The translations under genes and the position numbers were made by a program. Under the pieces are notes generated by a model. It did not search any database, was not told where the DNA came from, and worked only from the letters and a program-made list of their open reading frames with translations. Shown here in pieces: positions 58,279-64,000 of a stretch of 64,000 nt of DNA. Numbering within the stretch: the first letter of the stretch is position 1; each line of letters starts with the position of its first letter. The stretch covers positions 1 to 64,000 of the forward strand of contig NZ_FOCV01000001.1 in the NCBI RefSeq assembly GCF_900110205.1, written 5' to 3'. This DNA is from Rhizobium tibeticum. Lineage in GTDB: Bacteria > Pseudomonadota > Alphaproteobacteria > Rhizobiales > Rhizobiaceae.

Positions 58279-59445
58279 ATGCGCGATCCTTATAAGATTT
58301 TGGGCGTCAAGCGTGACGCGGGGCAGGACGAAATCAAGGCAGCCTGGCGCAACATGGCCAAGGCAGTTCACCCTGATCACAATCAGGGCGACCCGACGGC
58401 TAGCGCCCGCTTTGCCGAAATCGGCCGTGCCTATGAAACACTCAAAGATCCGAAGAAGCGGGTTCTGTTCGACAATGCCGCCCGCATGGCCGAAGCCAAG
58501 GTTAACGAAGGTACGATCATGCAGCAGCGCCAGGCAGCCCGTGAAGCTGCCGTGCGTGCCAAGGCAGCGCAGGCCAATGCCGAGCGCGTGATGGAAGAGC
58601 TTGCCCGCGCCGCCGCGCAAAAGGCTGCAGCCGACGTCGCAAAGCAGCAGAAGACTGGCACGGCCGAGCTGCCCGAAGAAATGGTCGAACGCATCTTCGG
58701 CACGCAGGCACGCGCTGCGGCCGGTGGCGGCCGCCCCCAAGGCTTTACCGCCGGTGCTGCAAAGCGGCCGGACGCGGAGCCTGCGACCTCAGACAAACAG
58801 CCGGATGCCGGTAAGGCCGAGGCTGAACAGCAGGCTGCCGAGGACGCAGCCGCTCAGGCATCTGCGGTCATGCAGCCGCTTAGCTTGCTGACCTCGCTCG
58901 TTCGCCGCTTTACCGGCAGCGGCGCTGCCGCGCCGGAAAAAGCGCCGGACCAAGTCGTAACCAAGACCGTCACAGTCGACGAGGTCATCAAGGGCAGCTG
59001 GGTCACCGTCGACCTCGGTGAAGGCCGGGACATCGGATTTGCGCTGGCGGCCGGCACGACGGAAGGTCATCAGGTCCGCTTGAAGGGCCAGGGTCACAAG
59101 CTCGCCGGCATGCAGCGCGGCGATGCCGTCGTCAGCATCCACATTGCTACCGATGAACGGTTTACGGTCAATGGCTTCGATCTGCATACGGCGCTGCCGG
59201 TAACGATCGAAAATGCCGTACTGGGAACCGAGGCGCGTATCGAAGGCCCCAATGGTCCCATCACCGTGACGATTCCCGCCTGGTCAGGCTCCGACAAGAC
59301 AATCCGACTACAGGGTCAGGGGCTGGCGAACGCCGAGGGCAGCAGGGGCGATCTCGTCGTCGAACTGCGTATTATGTTGTGGGAAAAACCCGACGACAAA
59401 GTCACCGATCTGATGCGAATCATGAAGAACGGGCTGTTTCTGTGA
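58279..59445 (+). CDS. J-domain co-chaperone (CbpA-like)
   Basis: 388 residues. The N-terminal J domain has HPD at 31-33 in AVHPDHNQGDP, needed to stimulate DnaK. There is no Cys-rich zinc region. A long Ala/Gln/Glu-rich helical linker (about 65-220) leads to the DnaJ C-terminal substrate domains (VTVDEVIKGSWVTVDLGEGR, LKGQGHKLAGMQRGDAVVSI, IRLQGQGLANAEGSRGDLVV). It resembles CbpA/DnaJ-C proteins, but the linker is longer than in CbpA. Precedes fabI on the same strand. Confidence 0.92.
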   Translation: MRDPYKILGVKRDAGQDEIKAAWRNMAKAVHPDHNQGDPTASARFAEIGRAYETLKDPKKRVLFDNAARMAEAKVNEGTIMQQRQAAREAAVRAKAAQANAERVMEELARAAAQKAAADVAKQQKTGTAELPEEMVERIFGTQARAAAGGGRPQGFTAGAAKRPDAEPATSDKQPDAGKAEAEQQAAEDAAAQASAVMQPLSLLTSLVRRFTGSGAAAPEKAPDQVVTKTVTVDEVIKGSWVTVDLGEGRDIGFALAAGTTEGHQVRLKGQGHKLAGMQRGDAVVSIHIATDERFTVNGFDLHTALPVTIENAVLGTEARIEGPNGPITVTIPAWSGSDKTIRLQGQGLANAEGSRGDLVVELRIMLWEKPDDKVTDLMRIMKNGLFL

Positions 59446-59568
59446 AATTTTGGTGACATACGCACCCTTTGTTACGATCCCTAACAGTTGATGATTGCTG
59501 CCAATCTTGAACCGATTAACAGCCTATGCCATAGGCAGGACCGATCAGAATTCCTTAGGGGGCAAAAT

Positions 59569-60387
59569 ATGGCTCAGGCAACAGGCCTCATGTCAGGCAA
59601 GCGCGGCGTCATCATGGGCGTTGCCAACAATCGTTCGATTGCGTGGGGTATTGCCAAGGCTATTCATGCACAGGGCGGCGAAATCGCCTTTACCTACCAA
59701 GGCGATGCGCTGAAGAAGCGCGTTGAGCCACTGGTTGCCGAGGTAAACGGCGTTCTTGCCGGACATTGCGATGTCAGCGACGAGTCGACCATCGATGCCG
59801 TCTTCGACCACGTCGAAAAGCTGTGGGGCAAGATTGACTTCATCGTTCACGCGATCGGCTTTTCCGACAAGGACGAACTGACCGGTCGCTATGTCGATAC
59901 CTCGGCTGACAACTTCGCCAAGACGATGCAGATCTCCGTCTATTCGTTCACCTCGGTCGCGCGTCGCGCCGAGAAGCTGATGACTGACGGCGGCTCGATG
60001 CTAACGCTCACCTATTACGGCGCCGAGAAGGTTATGCCGAACTACAACGTCATGGGCGTTGCCAAGGCGGCACTCGAAGCCAGCGTCAAGTATCTGGCGG
60101 TCGACCTCGGACCGAAGAACATTCGCGTCAATGCCGTTTCCGCCGGCCCGATCAAGACGCTTGCGGCGTCCGGCATCGGTGACTTCCGCTACATCCTGAA
60201 GTGGAACGAATACAATGCGCCGCTGCGTCGCACCGTGACGATCGAAGAAGTCGGCGATGTCGGCCTGTATCTGCTTTCCGATCTCTCGCGCTCGGTCACT
60301 GGCGAAGTCCACCACGCCGACAGCGGCTATCATGTCATCGGCATGAAGGCGGTAGACGCGCCGGACATTTCCGTCATAAAGGACTGA
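59569..60387 (+). CDS. fabI: Enoyl-[acyl-carrier-protein] reductase (NADH)
   Basis: 272-residue short-chain dehydrogenase-fold enzyme for the last step of fatty-acid elongation. GVANNRSIAWGIAKA binds the cofactor; the catalytic Tyr159 and Lys166 follow the Y-x6-K pattern in PNYNVMGVAKAALE. The start at 59569 follows TTAGGGGGC; an upstream ATG at 59488 lacks a matching start context. No resistance-type change can be claimed. It follows the J-domain gene by about 120 bases. Confidence 0.96.
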   Translation: MAQATGLMSGKRGVIMGVANNRSIAWGIAKAIHAQGGEIAFTYQGDALKKRVEPLVAEVNGVLAGHCDVSDESTIDAVFDHVEKLWGKIDFIVHAIGFSDKDELTGRYVDTSADNFAKTMQISVYSFTSVARRAEKLMTDGGSMLTLTYYGAEKVMPNYNVMGVAKAALEASVKYLAVDLGPKNIRVNAVSAGPIKTLAASGIGDFRYILKWNEYNAPLRRTVTIEEVGDVGLYLLSDLSRSVTGEVHHADSGYHVIGMKAVDAPDISVIKD

Positions 60388-60473
60388 TCGCGCTCCCTTT
60401 GCTGCGTCGTGCTCGCGACCCCTTCCTTCGCGACAGCGATTGAGGGGTTGCGCGCCCTAAACGGAGCCGGTCA

Positions 60474-61064
60474 TTGCTTATCTACGTCGTCAGACACGGC
60501 CAGACAGACTGGAACGCGGAACGTCGCCTGCAGGGGCAGAAGGACATTCCGCTCAATGCCGTCGGCAGAGCGCAAGCATGGCAGAACGGTACCGATCTAG
60601 CAGAAATCCTCCAAGTCGAGGCAATCCCCTTCGATTTCGTAGCAAGCCCGCTGGCGCGCACCCGCGCCACCATGGAGATCATGCGCGAAGCAATGGGTCT
60701 TCCATCGAAGGATTATCGGACCGACGAGCGCCTGGTCGAGGTTTCCTTTGGCGATTGGGAAGGTTTCACGATCAAGGAATTGAAGGCAACGGCCCGTGAC
60801 CGCGTCACCGAACGCAATCTCAACAAATGGGATTTCATTCCGCCGGGAGACGACGCGGAAAGCTACGAAATCATGTCCTGGCGCGTTGCATCCTGGCTGA
60901 GTTCCGTCGACAAACCAACCGTTTGCGTGACCCACGGCGGCGTCATACGCAGTCTGTTCAGGACGATTGCCGCATTGCCCAAGGAAGAGGCTGCCGAAGG
61001 TGAAATTCCACAGGACCGCATCCTGAAGATCGATCGGGAGAACGGGTTGATCGGCTGGATCTAG
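60474..61064 (+). CDS. Histidine phosphatase (phosphoglycerate mutase-like)
   Basis: 196 residues starting at TTG 60474 behind CGGAG. The catalytic motif RHGQTDWN has the phospho-accepting His8; FVASPLARTRATMEIM, ERLVEVSFGDWEG and VCVTHGGVIRSLF with the second His follow. All catalytic residues present. Substrate could be a sugar or cofactor phosphate, e.g. alpha-ribazole phosphate, but this is open. About 85 bases downstream of fabI. Confidence 0.9.
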   Translation: MLIYVVRHGQTDWNAERRLQGQKDIPLNAVGRAQAWQNGTDLAEILQVEAIPFDFVASPLARTRATMEIMREAMGLPSKDYRTDERLVEVSFGDWEGFTIKELKATARDRVTERNLNKWDFIPPGDDAESYEIMSWRVASWLSSVDKPTVCVTHGGVIRSLFRTIAALPKEEAAEGEIPQDRILKIDRENGLIGWI

Positions 61065-61070
61065 GTCCGC

Positions 61071-61331
61071 CTACTGGACGATGTCGAGATCGTTGATGAC
61101 GCGTTTGCCATCGACCTCAGTGTAGAAGACGATAACCTTCACGCCCGCCTTCAGCCCCTCGAAATTGAACTCCTCCGGTGCCTGATAGGTTTTTCCGTCA
61201 TCCAGCGTGAGGCTGAGATTGGTCATATCGACCTTCTTGATCGTCGCCTCGACATCCGCGCTTTCTGCAAATCCGCTGATCGGCGACAAAAAACTGGCTG
61301 TGGCCAAAAGCGTAGCTACTACGAAGCGCAT
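61071..61331 (-). CDS. DUF1344 small periplasmic protein
   Basis: 86 residues, signal peptide ending SGFA|ES, then a small beta domain (VEATIKKVDMTNLSLTLDDGKTYQAPEEFNF, GVKVIVFYTEVDGKRVINDL) matching DUF1344. The start MRFVVATLLATASFL at 61331 is chosen because it begins the signal peptide. Function unknown; common in rhizobia. Converges on the phosphatase gene. Confidence 0.85.
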   Translation of the reverse strand: MRFVVATLLATASFLSPISGFAESADVEATIKKVDMTNLSLTLDDGKTYQAPEEFNFEGLKAGVKVIVFYTEVDGKRVINDLDIVQ

Positions 61332-61562
61332 GGCGGCATTCCCTCGAAAACGCGACTCGATAATCCGACGGCGCACAGATAACCTCCCGAATATGGCGAA
61401 ATTTGCCCTGAAGAATGATCGATCGCGCCAAATTGGTGAATAGTATTTTAACAATAACCGCATGCGTCCGTTAATCGCATTTCCAGTACGCTTCCACGCC
61501 CGGCAAAGAGCATCTGCGGGCAATCGTAAATTAACCGCTTCTATCTAAAGTCGTCCACGAAC

Positions 61563-64000
61563 ATGGGAGACTGGGTTTTGCTTTTCCGCCTCAAAGGCAG
61601 CAATAGGTTGCGGCGCGTCTTCAGGAATACCCGTATCGCCTTCCTGGTTTCCAGCCTCGTTGCTATTGTTGTCGTCGTCGTCGGCTTCGGGCTAGACCGC
61701 GCCAATACTGCCGCTTATCTGCGCGAACTGACGATGCGGACAGAAAACGAAGTAAGTTTGATCCGCGCGCGGATGACCGCGCAGATCAACATGGACATCA
61801 CGGTCGTTCGCGACCTCGCCAACATGGTGGCGGTCAATTCCAGCGTAAACGCCGAAGAGATGGAGCGGCAGATCAACTGGCTGCTCATCCAGAACCCCCA
61901 CTTCCTGAGTATTGCCGTCGCACCGGATTTCATCATCAGCGCCGTCTATCCGCCACAGGCCGGCAAAGGCCGAATCGGGAAAGATGTCCGCGACGTTCTT
62001 GCTGCGCGTCAGTCGGTGATGCGCACTACCGGTACGCAGCAGGCGCGCTTCTCTGGCCCGATCAGGGCGGCCGACGGCACGGAAGCCTTCGCGATCTTCT
62101 TTCCTGTCTTCGTGAAGGAGAATGGGCAACGCCGGGTCTGGGGTACGGTCGAGGTCATGATCGACGCAGACATGTTCTATCAGAACACCGGCTTGCAGCC
62201 AGCGCGCAACAGCGAGAATCAGGAGAAGTATCCGCACCTCGATCACCTCTCGATCGCGGTACGCGACCTCGCTACGGCGAACTCGGCCACGCCCTTCTTC
62301 GGTGCGCAGGATCTGCACGAGAAGCAACCGATAACGCGAAAGATCGCCTTTGCCGGTGGGCGCTGGCAGATTGCTGCGGTCCCGAAGACCGGCTGGAATG
62401 CGGTTCCCGAGAACCAGTCAACGCTTCGCCTGATCATCGCGGCCGCCGCCTGCATCATGATCATTCCGGTCTTCTTTGCGACCCTGCTACTTGGCGAGCG
62501 CAACCGCAACATCGAGCAGCTCAAGGTGCGCGAGGCGACGCTGCTGAAGCTGTCGCAACGCCTCGATCTGGCATTGGAATCGTCGAACATCGGCATATGG
62601 GAGTTGCATGATCACGGGCATACGCTGTTCTGGGATGCCCGCGCCGCAGCGCTCCACGGTAAACCCGCAGAAGACGGCAGTCATTCGCTGGAAGACTGGC
62701 TTGCTGCGATCGTTCCCGAAGACCGGCCCATCGCGGAAGTCCACTTCTTCAATTATAACGTCGCCGGTTCCGCCTATGAAACACAATACCGCGTCGTGGC
62801 CGAGGACGGCACTGTCCGACACCTGCGCTCCATCGGCTCCTTCTATACGGATGCGGCCGGCGACGACAAAACCATCGGCATCGTCTGGGACGTCACCGCC
62901 GACGCGGAAGCGGCCGAGACCCTGCGCAAGGCAAAGGATGTCAGCGACATCAAGAATGCCGAACTGGAGATGGCGCTGGACGAACTGTCACGGCGCGAGG
63001 CCGAACTTTCCGAGCTCTCCGGCAAACTCGACCTGGCACTCGACTCTTATCAATGCGGCATCTGGGAAGCGACGCTCGGCGATGAGGGTTCCATTTGGGA
63101 CGATCGGATGCACGAGCTTTACGGGCTGAAGCCAAGGGCCGGCTTTATGACCGAACCGGTCTGGCTTTCCTGCATTTTGCCCGAAGACCGGGACCTTGCG
63201 CTCCAGAGTGCCCGTCATTTCAAGCAACTTGGTGACACTCATACGCTGATCTGTCGCGTTCCGACCGAGGACGGTTCGATGCGTTACGTACGCTCGACCG
63301 GCAAGGTTCACCAGACCCCGAGCGGTCACATGAAGATCATCGGCGTTGCTTTCGATATCACCGAAGATGCGCTGATGACGGCCCAACTCAAGGCGGCCAA
63401 GGACGAGGCGATCGCCAAGAACATCGAGCTCGAGATTGCCAAGAACCGCATCGAACACAACTCGCTGCACGACCCGCTAACGGCTCTCGCCAACCGCCGC
63501 CAACTTGATATCGCGCTTGAAAGGCTCACACTCGACGGCTGCAGCGAACGGCAGAAGTTCGCCATCCTCCACATCGACCTGGACAGGTTCAAGGAGATCA
63601 ACGACACGCTCGGCCACGCCGCCGGCGATGCGATGCTGATCCATGCGTCGCAGGTGTTGTCGCAAAATCTGCGCGGCGATGACCTCGTCGCGCGCATCGG
63701 CGGCGACGAGTTCGTGATCCTGGCACTCAATGCCAGTGATGCCGATATGTCCGCCCTTGCCGGCCGGATCATCGAACAGATGCGCCAGCCGATCGGCTTC
63801 GAAGGGTTCGCCTGCCGTTGCGGTGTCTCCATCGGCATCGCACTCGCCAATGGCGTGCGCGTCGATGCGCGCAAGGTGCTGATCAACGCCGACATCGCCC
63901 TTTATCGCGCCAAGAGCCAGGGGCGGAATCGCTACGAATTCTTCAATCACAACCTCCAGGCTGACATCATCAACAACAAGCGCCTAGCCGACGAGATCCT
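61563..64000 (+). CDS. CHASE-PAS-PAS-GGDEF diguanylate cyclase (3' end outside the window)
   Basis: At least 812 codons, open to the end of the window. The N-terminal helix (RIAFLVSSLVAIVVVVVGFG) and a periplasmic CHASE domain (NPHFLSIAVAPDFIISAVYP, then PVFVKENGQRRVWGTVEVM) end at a second helix (LIIAAAACIMIIPVFFATLLLG). Two PAS domains follow (about 325-445 and 480-620, ending AFDITEDALM), then a GGDEF domain with an intact ARIGGDEFVIL. It senses an external ligand and makes c-di-GMP. The last visible residues (NNKRLADEI) suggest an EAL domain may follow. The start is ATG 61563 or TTG 61578; the latter has GGGAGA upstream. Confidence 0.88.
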   Translation, partial: MGDWVLLFRLKGSNRLRRVFRNTRIAFLVSSLVAIVVVVVGFGLDRANTAAYLRELTMRTENEVSLIRARMTAQINMDITVVRDLANMVAVNSSVNAEEMERQINWLLIQNPHFLSIAVAPDFIISAVYPPQAGKGRIGKDVRDVLAARQSVMRTTGTQQARFSGPIRAADGTEAFAIFFPVFVKENGQRRVWGTVEVMIDADMFYQNTGLQPARNSENQEKYPHLDHLSIAVRDLATANSATPFFGAQDLHEKQPITRKIAFAGGRWQIAAVPKTGWNAVPENQSTLRLIIAAAACIMIIPVFFATLLLGERNRNIEQLKVREATLLKLSQRLDLALESSNIGIWELHDHGHTLFWDARAAALHGKPAEDGSHSLEDWLAAIVPEDRPIAEVHFFNYNVAGSAYETQYRVVAEDGTVRHLRSIGSFYTDAAGDDKTIGIVWDVTADAEAAETLRKAKDVSDIKNAELEMALDELSRREAELSELSGKLDLALDSYQCGIWEATLGDEGSIWDDRMHELYGLKPRAGFMTEPVWLSCILPEDRDLALQSARHFKQLGDTHTLICRVPTEDGSMRYVRSTGKVHQTPSGHMKIIGVAFDITEDALMTAQLKAAKDEAIAKNIELEIAKNRIEHNSLHDPLTALANRRQLDIALERLTLDGCSERQKFAILHIDLDRFKEINDTLGHAAGDAMLIHASQVLSQNLRGDDLVARIGGDEFVILALNASDADMSALAGRIIEQMRQPIGFEGFACRCGVSIGIALANGVRVDARKVLINADIALYRAKSQGRNRYEFFNHNLQADIINNKRLADEI

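Overview
The window reads as a piece of a high-GC alphaproteobacterial main chromosome, most likely Rhizobiaceae (Rhizobium/Ensifer type). The basis is gene content and order rather than a search: ppdK, smc, a DsbA-like gene, a DciA-like gene, mutY and a CcrM-type methyltransferase lie together; a ctaC-ctaD-ctaB-small ORF-ctaG-ctaE oxidase operon is followed by DUF983, SURF1, ispH, thrB (kinase-fold type) and rnhA; and IalB, TldD, PdxH, FabI and DUF1344 genes follow. Most genes are ordinary housekeeping genes with compact spacing and ATGA overlaps.

Layout. 1-3.7 kb is an accessory, scarred segment: the 5' end of a minus-strand gene encoding uninterrupted octapeptide repeats, an IS3-family transposase remnant, tRNA-Pro(CGG), a lipoprotein, an internally deleted IS481-type element with several end-like sequences after it, and tRNA-Gln(UUG). 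3.9-7.8 kb holds a cupin, an MBL hydrolase, a frameshifted DCC protein, a DUF1499 membrane protein and small genes. 7.8-19.7 kb is the ppdK / smc / DsbA-like / DciA-like / mutY / HAD / NTF2-like / ccrM block. 19.8-25.7 kb is more accessory: a decayed MNT-HEPN (MntA/HepT-like) pair, a NIPSNAP/ABM pair diverging from an ArsR regulator, a HAD and an MBL protein, a possible haloalkane-dehalogenase-like fragment, a lipid kinase and a lipoprotein. 25.9-34 kb holds thrC, an M16 peptidase, a GNAT, a membrane EAL protein with a degenerate GGDEF, a zinc-dependent peptidase and YqgE. 34.1-41 kb holds a DsbD-like periplasmic protein, a peroxiredoxin, an AztABC-like zinc importer with a tiny leader gene and a candidate operator, a Dabb protein, formaldehyde dehydrogenase and an EEP nuclease. 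41-51 kb is rnhA-thrB-ispH-SURF1-DUF983 and the cytochrome c oxidase operon, with a CPT-like P-loop gene in opposite orientation between ctaE and DUF983. 51.3-64 kb holds IalB, tldD, a frameshifted GNAT, a MazG-like protein, a DD-carboxypeptidase with SPOR domain, a polysaccharide deacetylase, pdxH, a lipoprotein, a J-domain protein, fabI, a phosphoglycerate-mutase-like protein, DUF1344 and the start of a CHASE-PAS-PAS-GGDEF protein that runs off the window.

How the parts work together. The cta operon builds the aa3-type oxidase: CtaC/D/E are subunits II/I/III, CtaB makes heme O, CtaG delivers copper, and SURF1 assists assembly. The aztABC operon imports zinc. thrB and thrC, in separate operons, complete threonine synthesis.

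I found no convincing new multi-gene system. The most unusual items are the octad-repeat gene cut by the window start, the fully readable but multiply frameshifted MntA/HepT-like pair, the 44-codon membrane ORF in front of aztA, and the tRNA-flanked IS graveyard. Starts were chosen from ribosome-binding sites and family alignment from memory. Family assignments are by eye and no search was run.
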